From: Chloroflexota bacterium
GTDB lineage: Bacteria > Chloroflexota > Dehalococcoidia > Lucifugimonadales > UBA3495
DNA length: 50,903 nt
Reading direction: 5' to 3'
Assembly (NCBI GenBank): GCA_028875055.1
Contig: JAPPGG010000060.1
Location: 1 to 50,903 of the forward strand
The stretch's first letter is position 1. Every line of letters begins with the position of its first letter. Positions 41,672 to 50,537 of the stretch are shown piece after piece. The translations under genes were made by a program, and so were the position numbers. Under the pieces are notes generated by a model. It was not told the origin of the DNA. It saw only the letters and a list, made by a program, of their open reading frames with translations, and ran no database searches.

Positions 41672-42944
41672 CAGGGTCTTTTCATTCTTGGGTGGGATAA
41701 GGAATGCCCAGCAGGATGAGGGTCTCGGAAAGGTGAGCGGCGTGGCGGCGCAGGGCAGCGGCTACGTTGCTATGTCCAGCCCGCCGCACCAGGGTGGTTG
41801 TCAGGTTGCGTAACGAGGCCATCACTTGGGGTGCGGCGCCGGTTCTTACCTGGGAACGGTCTTCGTCAAAGGTGACATCCCTTACCCAGTGGAGCCGGTT
41901 TTCGATGTGCCAGTGCTCCCTGAGAATCTGCAACAGACGCTCCGCTCCAGCGGCGGTTGGGGGCAGACTGGTCACCGCATAGCTCACCGCCACCTGGGTC
42001 CGCCCCTTTACTGTGCGCTGCCGCTCCAGCCGGCACACCTGCTGCAGGTGAGGCCACCCTTCTCCCACCGTCCCAGCACTGCCCGCATACCCGTTTAGCT
42101 CTGGGTCGGCCAAGGCCCACAGTTCCCGCCGTTCCCACCGTCCGTGACGGGGCTTCGACTCGGCATCCACCCACACCCTTAGCGTTGCTCCCCGCTCCCG
42201 CCATTCCTGGGCCTGCCAGGGGGCCACTGCTGGACCACGACCCCCTTCAGGTTGCAGTGGGGGAAAAGGCTTCCACCAGGTCCTGGTGCAAAGTGGGTTG
42301 GTTCTCCTTTACCGGCAACAGGTAATCCCCGCCACCGGCTATAACCTGCCGGCACACTTCCCGTTGCGTCAACAGGGCGTCCGCCACCACTACCCGGCCC
42401 TGCAACGGAATCTGACCCAGCACTGCTTTGGCCGCCGCCAACTCCTGACCCTTCCCCGGGGCCGCTGCCTGGGCCAGTACCGTCCCGCTCTTCGTGGCAT
42501 AGGCCGACACCAGGTGAACTCCAGGCACCTCTTCCCCGTGAATGCCGCGCAGGGTCTTGCCGTCCAAGGACACCACCTCTCCCAGGTCTATCCCGCTATC
42601 CCTCACCCATTCCCGCAGCACCCCTTCAAAGGCATCCACATCCAGATCCTTGAACACTCGGTGAAAGGTGGCTACGCAGGGTGTCTTCCCCAGCTTGAAC
42701 CCCAAAAGTTGACCAGTGGTGGCTCCCTGATCCCGACCCCACTGGGCTATGGCGTACATGCTACGGGCGCCGCACAACATGGCGCATACTGCCAGGCTCA
42801 AAATCGCTCCCATTGGGTGTCGCCGACCCTGGCCCCTCCGGTGGTCCGGCACTCGCTCCAATGCTTCCCTCAATCCCATCTTCCTCACCCCACCTTCTTC
42901 TTCCCTGGACCTTAAACCTCTTTTCTTAGAATGAAAAGACCCTG
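41672..42944 (-). mobile_element. ISAs1-family insertion sequence, 1273 bp
   Basis: Both ends carry the same 17-bp inverted repeat, CAGGGTCTTTTCATTCT (41672-41688) and its complement (42928-42944), without mismatch. The element is flanked by a perfect 10-bp target duplication. Length, ends and the encoded transposase fit the ISAs1 family. The intact ends and duplication show recent insertion. Confidence 0.93.
41682..42888 (-). pseudogene. ISAs1-family transposase, split by a frameshift
   Basis: The first part (42888 to 42247, 213 residues) begins with REALERVPDHRRGQGRRHPMGAIL and contains the catalytic-domain start VVSLDGKTLRG (first Asp of the DDE triad) and VVVADALLTQ (second Asp). The second part (ending at 41682) has KPRHGRWERRELWAL and REHWHIENRLHWVRDVTFDEDRSQ (the third acidic residue and the HxxExxLHWxxDV signature). 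The two are in different frames and join at a run TTTTCCCCC (minus strand, near 42258-42266); removing one base restores a single reading frame with a continuous protein. This may be a real mutation, a homopolymer sequencing error, or programmed frameshifting. The ATG at 42879 is an alternative start to GTG at 42888. Confidence 0.88.
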
Positions 42945-42954
42945 GCTCTTACAC
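42945..42954. repeat. 10-bp target site duplication, right copy
   Basis: GCTCTTACAC matches the copy at 41662-41671 exactly. Confidence 0.9.
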
Positions 42955-43008
42955 AGGACAATCGCGTTATGAATTAGGGCTATAGGTGGCACAAATTCCG
43001 TAGACAGG

Positions 43009-43043
43009 AGTCATGTCGCCCTGAGCATGCCGAAGGGCCTGAA
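43009..43043 (-). repeat. 35-bp dispersed repeat, copy 2 (inverted)
   Basis: This is the complement of 13245-13279 with one mismatch. It lies in the gap between the insertion sequence and the methyltransferase gene. Confidence 0.6.
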
Positions 43044-43198
43044 TTCCTTCCCCACGGCCTCGCTACGGGTCCAAAAGCCAGATGGCGGTGAGGAGTTTAG
43101 ATTCTTCGGCAAGCTCCAAATGACGATTTACTCACTCGTGCCATAGCCCTGGGCAACGAGGGCCGTCGTGTTACAATCTGGCGACCGGATGCCATATA

Positions 43199-43873
43199 TT
43201 GGCCAACCCAGGGAGGCCCGCCACGAGTTCACCCTATCCCCCCTTCCCGCCCTTTCTGCCCGAATACTTTGGGCGGGAAGACGAAAGCGACGACAGCAAC
43301 TTTTACGTCCAGCCCCGGCTGGTGGTGCACATTGACGACGTGGCCATTGCCGCGGTGGGCAACGTCTTACGCAGCCTGATTCCCCCGGATTCGGTGGTGC
43401 TGGACCTGATGAGCAGCTGGCGTTCCCACTGGCCGTCAGACCATCCCCGACAGCGGCTGGCGGGACTGGGTATGAACGCCGTGGAGATGGAGGACAACCC
43501 CGACCTGGACGACTACCTGGTCAAGGACATTAACAAGGACCCCGTCCTGCCCTACGAGGACGATACTTTTGACGCGGTGGTTATCACGGTTTCCGTCCAG
43601 TACCTCACCCGTCCCATCGAGGTCTTCCGGGAAGTGAACCGCATCCTCAAGCCCGGCGGCATCTTCATCGTCACCTTTTCCAACCGCATGTTCCCCACCA
43701 AGGCGGTTCTGATCTGGCGTTACTCCAGCGACCGGCGGCACATTGACCTTGTTGCCGCCTACATGGAAGAGGCGGGCGACTTCGACGATATTCGCGGCGG
43801 TTTTACCAACCCAGAGACCAGTCCCCCGGGCGACCCCCTCTTCGCCGTGGTGGGAAACAAGGCTTCCGGGTAG
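43199..43873 (+). CDS. class I SAM-dependent methyltransferase (type 11)
   Basis: This 224-residue protein has a Rossmann-like methyltransferase core. Residues near VVLDLMSSWRSHWP stand at the SAM-binding motif I. YEDDTFDAVVITVSVQYLTRPIEVFREVNRILKPGGIFIVTFSNRMF covers motifs II to post-II and is typical of type 11 methyltransferases. Motif I lacks the usual Gly-rich E/DxGxGxG, which is odd. The acceptor is unknown. The start is a TTG at 43199, the only in-frame start before the conserved part; there is no clear ribosome site. Confidence 0.8.
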   Translation: MANPGRPATSSPYPPFPPFLPEYFGREDESDDSNFYVQPRLVVHIDDVAIAAVGNVLRSLIPPDSVVLDLMSSWRSHWPSDHPRQRLAGLGMNAVEMEDNPDLDDYLVKDINKDPVLPYEDDTFDAVVITVSVQYLTRPIEVFREVNRILKPGGIFIVTFSNRMFPTKAVLIWRYSSDRRHIDLVAAYMEEAGDFDDIRGGFTNPETSPPGDPLFAVVGNKASG

Positions 43874-44034
43874 TTTTCCACGAAGGGGCACGAAGGGGCA
43901 CGAATGGATTTGGCGGCGATGCTGGTTGAATCGGCCGGGTCGGGCGTGAGGTTTTCCGGTTCAGGCAAATGAGACCGGCACAAGGGTCGCCCTGCGAAAT
44001 TTACCGTTCGTGAATGTTCTTGCCCACTCGTGGA

Positions 44035-45507
44035 TTAACCCCTGTCGCGGGGTGGGGTGGCGGTGAGGACGAGCAGACCGGCGATGAAGACGGCGGTGGA
44101 GAAGATGCGGAAGGGCCACAGGTAGCTGCCGGTAAAGTCGTAGAGAAAGCCGGCGATGATGGGCCCCAGGGCCTGCCCGCCCACCTGCACCGGCAGGGTT
44201 ATGCCGGTGATGCTCCCCAGGTGCTCCCGTCCGTAGTATTCGGCCCAGGCCAGCCGCAGCAGCAGGTGGAGGCCGCCCACGCCCGCGCCAAGCACGGAGG
44301 CGGCGGGCAGGCCCCAGGCCAGCGTGGAACTGGCCTGCACCCCCAGGGCGCCGCCGGAGACGCAGAAGGCTGAAGCCGCCAGCAGTATCCGAATGGGCGC
44401 CCGCCGCGAGGCCAGGCTGGACCACAGGAGCCCTCCCAACATCTGGCAGAAGGCAAAGGAACCGGCCGTCAGAGCCGCCAGCGACGGTTCCAGGCCCTGG
44501 TTGATGAAGTGGGAAACCTGGTGGAGGCTTACCCCCGCCTGCACCATGAATCCGGCCCCCGAGAATATGGCCATCACGTAAAAGGCCCGGGTGCGCAGGG
44601 CGCGGGACACGGTGTAGTTGCGCTCCGGAGGGACGGTGGTCGGCCGCGTCGAAGCTGGCGGTTCACCCGAGTCCCCGTCCGCGCCGCCACCGGCCTCGCC
44701 GGACGTGGTCTCCTCCCGGGCAGGCGGGGCAGTCTCTCGCTGGATTTGCGGAGTCCGGGGTTCGCCCCGGCGAGGGTCGGCGGTCAGGCCCATGTCCTCG
44801 GGGCGGCGGGACATCAGGAACAGGGCCGGCAGAATTCCCACCACCAGGGTGTAAATCCCCAGCCAGGCCCAGGCGTTGCGCCATCCCCAGCCGCCGATGA
44901 GGAAATCGGCCACCAGGGGCATGGCCGCCAGCCCGGTACTCTGGCTTACGGTCAGCAGGAACAGGGCGAAGGCCCGGCGGCGGATGAACCAGTTGTTTAC
45001 CGCCGTGGTCGTCCCCAGTTCCAGGGGGCTGGCGAAGGCCATCCGGCCCGGAACGTACAGGGCGTAGAAGGCCCAGGCCTGGTTGACCAGGGAAAGCCCG
45101 AAAGCGCAACACCCCACAATAGCCGCGGTTATGGCCAGGATTACCCCGGAGCCGTAGCGGTCAATAAGCCGCCCGATGAAGGGCGACACGCCGATGGCGC
45201 ACAGGCCCCCCAGGCTGACTACGCCGGAGAAGAGACCGTAGGACCAGCCGAACTCCCGGGTCATGGGTACGGCAAAGACGGACAAGGTAGCCACCGCCAT
45301 CAGGGGGCGGGAGGAGTAGCTGGCCAGGGCGCCAATGGAGAAAATGACCCACCCGTAATAGAAGGGCAGGGAGTGGGCCAGCCGGTGGCGCAGGGAGTTG
45401 GTTGCATGAAAAATGTTGACTCCGAGGACTGCCGGATTCCCCGGCGGAATGGCGGGAACCGTTCTGGAGGTGACCGGCTCCTGTATTGGTGGGCGCGGCT
45501 TCCGCAA
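44035..45507 (-). CDS. major facilitator superfamily transporter
   Basis: This 490-residue carrier has about 12 helices in two bundles with a long hydrophilic loop (about residues 240-300) between them. Motif A-type residues appear in GRLIDRYGSG after the second helix, and similar turns recur. The first helix stretch PFYYGWVIFSIGALASYSSRPLM is reminiscent of the oxalate/formate or monocarboxylate branch. The substrate is probably an organic anion, but this is not certain. The start is taken as the TTG at 45507 because no ATG precedes the first helix; GGGGAACCAGGGAG lies upstream. Confidence 0.88.
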   Translation of the reverse strand: MRKPRPPIQEPVTSRTVPAIPPGNPAVLGVNIFHATNSLRHRLAHSLPFYYGWVIFSIGALASYSSRPLMAVATLSVFAVPMTREFGWSYGLFSGVVSLGGLCAIGVSPFIGRLIDRYGSGVILAITAAIVGCCAFGLSLVNQAWAFYALYVPGRMAFASPLELGTTTAVNNWFIRRRAFALFLLTVSQSTGLAAMPLVADFLIGGWGWRNAWAWLGIYTLVVGILPALFLMSRRPEDMGLTADPRRGEPRTPQIQRETAPPAREETTSGEAGGGADGDSGEPPASTRPTTVPPERNYTVSRALRTRAFYVMAIFSGAGFMVQAGVSLHQVSHFINQGLEPSLAALTAGSFAFCQMLGGLLWSSLASRRAPIRILLAASAFCVSGGALGVQASSTLAWGLPAASVLGAGVGGLHLLLRLAWAEYYGREHLGSITGITLPVQVGGQALGPIIAGFLYDFTGSYLWPFRIFSTAVFIAGLLVLTATPPRDRG

Positions 45508-45881
45508 CTCCCTGGTTCCGGGGAGTTCCGGTATTTCACGCCGGTCGGAGCCTACAGATCCGGTAACGCAGGGGCAAGCCTGGCTCCGGAAATCAGGGCA
45601 ATGGCATTTTGATGAATGTTATACCGAGCCCTTCGGCAATCCCAGGGTGAAATGAACCTTTGCCGCCGGCCCTGGCGTGAAATTGACCGGAATTTACAGT
45701 GCGATTTCCCCGTTCCGGAAACCCAACCGCAATGAGTTCAGCCCTGCTGCCTACGGAGGCCGGCGCTAAAGCCAGGGAGCCCCCCAATACGACGAGCGGT
45801 CGTGTTTACTATGGACTGAACGGGGCCCATCCTCACATCAGTCATTCCCCGTTCAAAATTAAGGGGTCCTTCGACGGGCTC
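45508..45881. other. 374-bp intergenic region
   Basis: I see no gene here. A short hairpin-like segment with GAGCCCTTCGGC at 45629-45640 resembles part of the dispersed repeat family. No promoter stands out. Confidence 0.35.
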
Positions 45882-46349
45882 CTATTCCGGGTGAATCACC
45901 AGCACCGGCAGGTGGGTGGAGCGAATCACCTTGTCGGTCACGCTGCCCACCAGGAAGCGGCGGACGCCACCGCGTCCGTGGGTGCTCATTATTATCAGGT
46001 CAATGCCCGCGGCCTCGGCGTAGTCCACAATCTTGTCAGCGGGCTGTCCGTCTTCCACCGCATTGACCACCGTCAGGCCATCGGAAGCCAGGCCTGCCCC
46101 CACTTCGTCCAGGTACCGCTCTATCCGGTCGCGCTGGGCGGCCATCACCTCATCCAGCACCTGCTGGGAGTAGTCCGACCCCATAGTGCCGAACTCGGCG
46201 CCCCGCAGAACGGCGAATTCTTCCGTTTGGGAAGATACCTGCAGCAAATGGACGCGCGCCCCCAGGGATTGGGCCAGCTGGCGGGCGGTAGGCAGGGAAC
46301 TTGCCGATACTTCCGAACCATCCAGGGGAACCAGAATTTCCTTGTACAT
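45882..46349 (-). CDS. universal stress protein (UspA family)
   Basis: This 155-residue cytoplasmic protein has one Usp domain. It starts MYKEILVPLDGSEVSASSLPTA and ends with the ATP-binding G-2x-G-9x-G-[S/T] signature, seen as STHGRGGVRRFLVGSVTDKVIRS, so an ATP-binding Usp is likely. Members respond to starvation, redox or respiratory stress. The ATG at 46349 is chosen from AAGGAGACCTC upstream. It is divergent from the NAD synthetase gene. Confidence 0.93.
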   Translation of the reverse strand: MYKEILVPLDGSEVSASSLPTARQLAQSLGARVHLLQVSSQTEEFAVLRGAEFGTMGSDYSQQVLDEVMAAQRDRIERYLDEVGAGLASDGLTVVNAVEDGQPADKIVDYAEAAGIDLIIMSTHGRGGVRRFLVGSVTDKVIRSTHLPVLVIHPE

Positions 46350-46642
46350 GAGGTCTCCTTGTTGAGCCGCCTTCCGTAGCAAACAGCGGGCTGGAATGGC
46401 GGCGGCGCCAGCCTGAATTTTACCTGAATTCCTGAGATGCAAGTATGATTGAGGGTACCGGGGGGTGTCAATGCGGCGGGATGTGGAGAGACCCGGCTCT
46501 GCGCTCGCCCGTGCAGGCGCCCGAGGCGACCGGTTCCGGAAATCCCGTTACTGGACAATTGGTGATTTTTCCCCAAGGTGCGCTGGTCTCCTGGAAAGGG
46601 TTAATATGTAGCGATATTGGGGTATCCATACCCGGAGCTCTC

Positions 46643-48412
46643 ATGATTCGCAGCTTTCGCCTGGCCCTGGCCCAGCTAAATCCCACGGTGGGAGATATCG
46701 AGGGCAACACAGCCAGGATAATAGAATACGTGGAACAGGCGCGGGAGCGCGGCGCCGACCTGGTGGCCTTTCCCGAGCTGGCCATAACCGGGTACCCGCC
46801 CGAGGACCTGCTGTTCAAGACCTCCTTCCTGCAGGCCAACGTGGGGGCCATGCAGCGGGTGGTGGCCGCCGCCCGGGACATTGCCGTGGTGGTTGGCTAC
46901 GTGGAGGTCGGTGATTCGGCTACGGGCACCGACATCGCCAACGCCGCCGCCATCGGCTACGATGGGCAGCTCATAGACAGCTACCGCAAGATGTACCTGC
47001 CCAACTACGGCGTGTTTGACGAGGACCGCTACTTCCGGCGGGGAACCGAGTGCCCGGTGTACCGCATCAACGGCGTCGGTATCGGCGTCAACATCTGCGA
47101 GGACATCTGGTATCCGGTGGGGCCCATTGCCGTGCAGCGAGAAGCCGGAGCTGAACTCATCGTCAACATCAACGGCTCCCCCTTCCACGCCGGCAAGGCT
47201 GCCTACCGCGAGAAAATGATCGGGACCCGCGCCGCCGACAACGGCCTGTTCGTAGCCTACCTGAATATGGTGGGAGGGCAGGACGAGCTGGTATTTGACG
47301 GGGCCAGCCTGGTCTGCGATATGACCGGAGATGTGATAGCCCGAAGTCCGGCCTTCGCCGAGGACCTGCTGGTAATGGATCTGGACATCGAGGCCGTTTT
47401 CCGGTCCCGGCTGCGGACTCCCCTCTCCCGCAAGGAGAACCCAACCATCCTGCGGGAGGTTGGCGAAGCCAGGACGACCGCCGTGTCCGGCTACCGCGAA
47501 GCTGACCGTCCTCCGCTGGAACCGGCCGCCCAGGCCCCGGCAATGGGGCCGGTGGAGGAGGTCTATCACGCCCTGGTAACCGGCACCCGCGACTACATCC
47601 GCAAGAGCGGATTCTCCCGGGCGCTGGTGGGCCTTTCCGGCGGCATTGACTCGGCCCTGACCGCCACCCTGGCCGCTGACGCCCTGGGTCCGGAGAACGT
47701 GGTGGGCGTCACCATGCCCTCCCGCTACTCCTCCGAGGGCAGCATCAGCGACTCAAAAGAGCTGGCCGACAACCTGGGCATTGAATGCTGGATGGTCCCC
47801 ATCGAACCGGCCCACCTGGCCTTTACCGACATGCTGGAGCCCTGGTTTGAAGGCGCCGCGACCAACGTAGCCGAGGAGAACGTCCAGGCCCGCATACGCG
47901 GCAATGTCCTGATGACCATCTCCAACAAGTTCGGCTGGATCGTTCTGACCACGGGCAACAAGAGCGAGATGGCCATGGGCTACGCCACCCTGTACGGGGA
48001 CATGGCCGGTGGTTTCGCGGTTATCAAGGACGTGCCCAAGACCCTGGTGTACGAGCTGTGCCGCTGGCGCAATGGCCAGGGGTTTGGCCCCACCGGGGCA
48101 AAGGCGCCCATACCCGGGGCCATTATCGACAAGCCTCCCAGCGCGGAACTGCGTCCCGACCAGCTGGACGCGGATACGCTGCCCCCCTACGAGGAGCTGG
48201 ACCCCATAGTCAGGGCCTACGTGGAAGAGGACTACAGCTACGAGGAAATGGTGGAGATGGGCCACGATGCGGCGGCGGTACGCCAGGTAATCACCTTCGT
48301 GGACCGCAACGAATACAAGCGCCGCCAGGCCCCGCCCGGGGTCAAGATAACCCCCCGCGCCTTCGGCAAGGACCGGCGCCTGCCCATTGTTAACCGCTAC
48401 CGGCCGGTTTAG
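46643..48412 (+). CDS. nadE: glutamine-dependent NAD+ synthetase
   Basis: This 589-residue protein joins a nitrilase-fold glutaminase to an NAD synthetase. Glutaminase catalytic residues are E45 (FPELAITGYPPEDLL), K116 (SYRKMYLPNYGVFDE) and C152 (GVNICEDIWYP). The synthetase domain has the PP-loop GLSGGIDSALTATLAADALG (about residue 330) and TTGNKSEMAMGYATLYGDMAGG. It converts deamido-NAD and glutamine to NAD, the last biosynthetic step. The length fits the short bacterial glutamine-dependent type. The ATG at 46643 follows GGAG at 46635-46638. Confidence 0.96.
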   Translation: MIRSFRLALAQLNPTVGDIEGNTARIIEYVEQARERGADLVAFPELAITGYPPEDLLFKTSFLQANVGAMQRVVAAARDIAVVVGYVEVGDSATGTDIANAAAIGYDGQLIDSYRKMYLPNYGVFDEDRYFRRGTECPVYRINGVGIGVNICEDIWYPVGPIAVQREAGAELIVNINGSPFHAGKAAYREKMIGTRAADNGLFVAYLNMVGGQDELVFDGASLVCDMTGDVIARSPAFAEDLLVMDLDIEAVFRSRLRTPLSRKENPTILREVGEARTTAVSGYREADRPPLEPAAQAPAMGPVEEVYHALVTGTRDYIRKSGFSRALVGLSGGIDSALTATLAADALGPENVVGVTMPSRYSSEGSISDSKELADNLGIECWMVPIEPAHLAFTDMLEPWFEGAATNVAEENVQARIRGNVLMTISNKFGWIVLTTGNKSEMAMGYATLYGDMAGGFAVIKDVPKTLVYELCRWRNGQGFGPTGAKAPIPGAIIDKPPSAELRPDQLDADTLPPYEELDPIVRAYVEEDYSYEEMVEMGHDAAAVRQVITFVDRNEYKRRQAPPGVKITPRAFGKDRRLPIVNRYRPV

Positions 48413-48481
48413 GGTGTTTCAGGCCCACCCGGCGCAGTTCCCGAGATTGACGGGTTCCTGAAAACTCGTGCCTGCAGGCGC

Positions 48482-49189
48482 TCACGGTTTACTTTGCCGG
48501 AGCTCCTCCTCCAACTGCCGAATCCGTGATTCGGCTGTTTCCCGCTGCTGCCGTTCCGATTGCACCTCTTCTCCCAGAGAGTCCAGGCTGGGCAGAGGAG
48601 AGCCTGTCTTGGGGTCGTAGAACTCCAGGTTTCCCTTTTCCCAGCAGATATAAAGACCCAGTAACCGGCTGTAGCTTCTGATGCGCCCGTCAGCCAGGGT
48701 CTCGGCCGGAATTGACTGGTAGGCGCCATCTATCAACCGGTCTCCCCCCAGCTTTTCACCATGGAATTCGCCGGTCTCGTCAAAGCGCCAGTATTCGGCA
48801 ATGCTCAGACTGGCGTAAAAGTCCGGCTTCTCTCTCGTATCCATATGACCCGTAGCTCTCGACGCTATTTCCAGGACCAGGTCGGGTGGTTTTCCCTGCA
48901 GCGAAACCACGTAACCGTTGTTGGATTCGTAAAGTTCCGGATCTGCGTCGAAGGACACCAAAAGGTCGGGGTAGCGCATGGTACTTCCGGGTTCGGCGCA
49001 TATGTACCTTTCTCCGGATACGATAGTGGTGTCGAAATTGCCCAGGTGGTGGGCAAGCCGGTACATGTTGCCGTTTCTGGCCAGGTGCTTGGAACTGGTC
49101 ATATCATCGGGGTCTTTCTCCGGGATGTCGGGAAGCCGGAATGGAGGAGGCTGTCTTGCGGGACTGGAGCCGGCGGTTGGGGTAGTCAT
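48482..49189 (-). CDS. Uma2-family endonuclease-like protein with C-terminal coiled coil
   Basis: This 235-residue protein is a second Uma2 (DUF820) member. It has TMRYPDLLVSFDAD (conserved Pro-Asp), PPDLVLEIASRATGHMDTREKPDFYASLSIAEYWRFD (the core with Glu and Lys) and a C-terminal helix of about 35 residues (EEVQSERQQRETAESRIRQLEEELRQ) likely to form a coiled coil. The coil may mediate dimers or link to partners. Its function is not established. The ATG at 49189 follows GGGAGAGAAC. Confidence 0.88.
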   Translation of the reverse strand: MTTPTAGSSPARQPPPFRLPDIPEKDPDDMTSSKHLARNGNMYRLAHHLGNFDTTIVSGERYICAEPGSTMRYPDLLVSFDADPELYESNNGYVVSLQGKPPDLVLEIASRATGHMDTREKPDFYASLSIAEYWRFDETGEFHGEKLGGDRLIDGAYQSIPAETLADGRIRSYSRLLGLYICWEKGNLEFYDPKTGSPLPSLDSLGEEVQSERQQRETAESRIRQLEEELRQSKP

Positions 49190-49261
49190 GCTGTTCTCTC
49201 CCTTGCGAGAGATTCCGTACTGTTACAGGTATTGTGGCAGTGGCTGCTCAGGGAAGTCAAA

Positions 49262-49332
49262 TGGCTCGGTTTCCGAGCCAGGGCTGCTCTTGAGACGGCT
49301 CGGAAACGTGGGCAAGCGGAAACGTGGGCAAG
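49262..49332. repeat. hairpin and 16-bp tandem duplication
   Basis: TGGCTCGG (49262-49269) and CCGAGCCA (49273-49280) form an 8-bp stem with a TTT loop. CGGAAACGTGGGCAAG then occurs twice in tandem (49301-49316 and 49317-49332) without mismatch. Confidence 0.8.
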
Positions 49333-49427
49333 GGCAGCTCCCGAGTCTGCCCCTACAGCAACGCGTTCAACCCATTGGTGGACATTCGTGCCTATTCGTG
49401 GATAACAACCCCTTAGTCGAATAGATT

Positions 49428-50537
49428 CTAGCCCCTCATCCTCTCCCGAAACTCCTCCGATATTTCCCGCAGGCGCTGGCGGAAGAAGGTGTTTTCCCGT
49501 TCGGGCATGCGACGAACAGCTTCCAGCATTAGTTCCACGCCGCCCAGGTAGTCCTTCTCGTGGATGTACTCCGCCTCTATGCCGCCGTCGGGGGCGCCGT
49601 TGTGGTAGTTGCCCAGGGGGAAGGCAATGCCGGTGGTACGGTAGCCATAGACGGAAAAGGCGCTGGCCTCGCAGGTGCCGCCGCTCATCAACTGCCGCTG
49701 CACCTTGAACCCCTCGGGGCGGGCCTGCAGCGTTTCCCTGGCGCGGATCAGGGGAGTCTCGGCGTCGGCGTTGAATGTGAATCCGGCATCGCCCACCCTT
49801 ATCACCGGCCCGTTGCCGATTTCCGCCCCGGGCAGGGTGCGGCTGGATTCCAGGGACACCACCAGCGTATCGCTGGGCAGGGTCCCCGCTTCGGCCAGCA
49901 GGCGGGCGCCCACCAGCCCCACTTCCTCGGCGCGGGTGAAGACGCCGTACACGTCGCCGGCCGGTTGCTCACCGGCCAGGGCCGTCAGCATGGCCAGGGT
50001 GCTGCCGCAGCCGGCCAGGTCGTCCACGGCGCGCATTCGGATGTAGCCGTCCTCCAGCTGAAAATCAACCAGGTCGAAGACCGCGGATGAAGGCAGGGGT
50101 ATTTCGGCCAGGCGGGACGAGTCTTCCAGGCTGATCAATACCCTCCGCTCCGACGGCTCCCCCGAGGGTCCGGCGGTGACGGCAGCCAGCCTCTCACCAT
50201 CGGGGAGCAGGACCTGCAAGGGAACCCCCGCCTCAAAGGAAGACTGGGGCACACCGCCCATGGCCGCGCCCACCAGGAAGTCGCCATCAACGGCAATGGT
50301 CTCGAAGCCAGGATGGTCCATGTGGGCCATGAAGGCGATGGGCGGCACCGACCCATCAGATTCGGTTCCGGACAGGTGGGCGATGATGTTGCCGTAGCTA
50401 TCCGTACGATGAGTCACCTGGGCCTCGTCCAGCGCCTCCCTTACCACACGGGCAACGCCGCCTTCCATGAAGGATGTGGCCGGCTGGGCGCCCAGCCGGG
50501 CCAGAATATCAAGGGCCCTTTCTCTGATGTCGGTCAT
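49428..50537 (-). CDS. M42-family metallo-aminopeptidase (glutamyl aminopeptidase/endoglucanase-like)
   Basis: This 369-residue protein matches the tetrahedral M42 aminopeptidases. The dinuclear zinc ligands appear in MAHMDHPG (His), VDDLAGCGS (bridging Asp), RAEEVGLVGA (catalytic and ligand Glu) and the C-terminal region GNYHNGAPDG (His). It removes N-terminal residues from small peptides in the cytoplasm. The ATG at 50537 follows AAAGGAGAATTTGATCC, and an extended -10 promoter lies just upstream. No peptide-transport genes are adjacent. Confidence 0.93.
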   Translation of the reverse strand: MTDIRERALDILARLGAQPATSFMEGGVARVVREALDEAQVTHRTDSYGNIIAHLSGTESDGSVPPIAFMAHMDHPGFETIAVDGDFLVGAAMGGVPQSSFEAGVPLQVLLPDGERLAAVTAGPSGEPSERRVLISLEDSSRLAEIPLPSSAVFDLVDFQLEDGYIRMRAVDDLAGCGSTLAMLTALAGEQPAGDVYGVFTRAEEVGLVGARLLAEAGTLPSDTLVVSLESSRTLPGAEIGNGPVIRVGDAGFTFNADAETPLIRARETLQARPEGFKVQRQLMSGGTCEASAFSVYGYRTTGIAFPLGNYHNGAPDGGIEAEYIHEKDYLGGVELMLEAVRRMPERENTFFRQRLREISEEFRERMRG

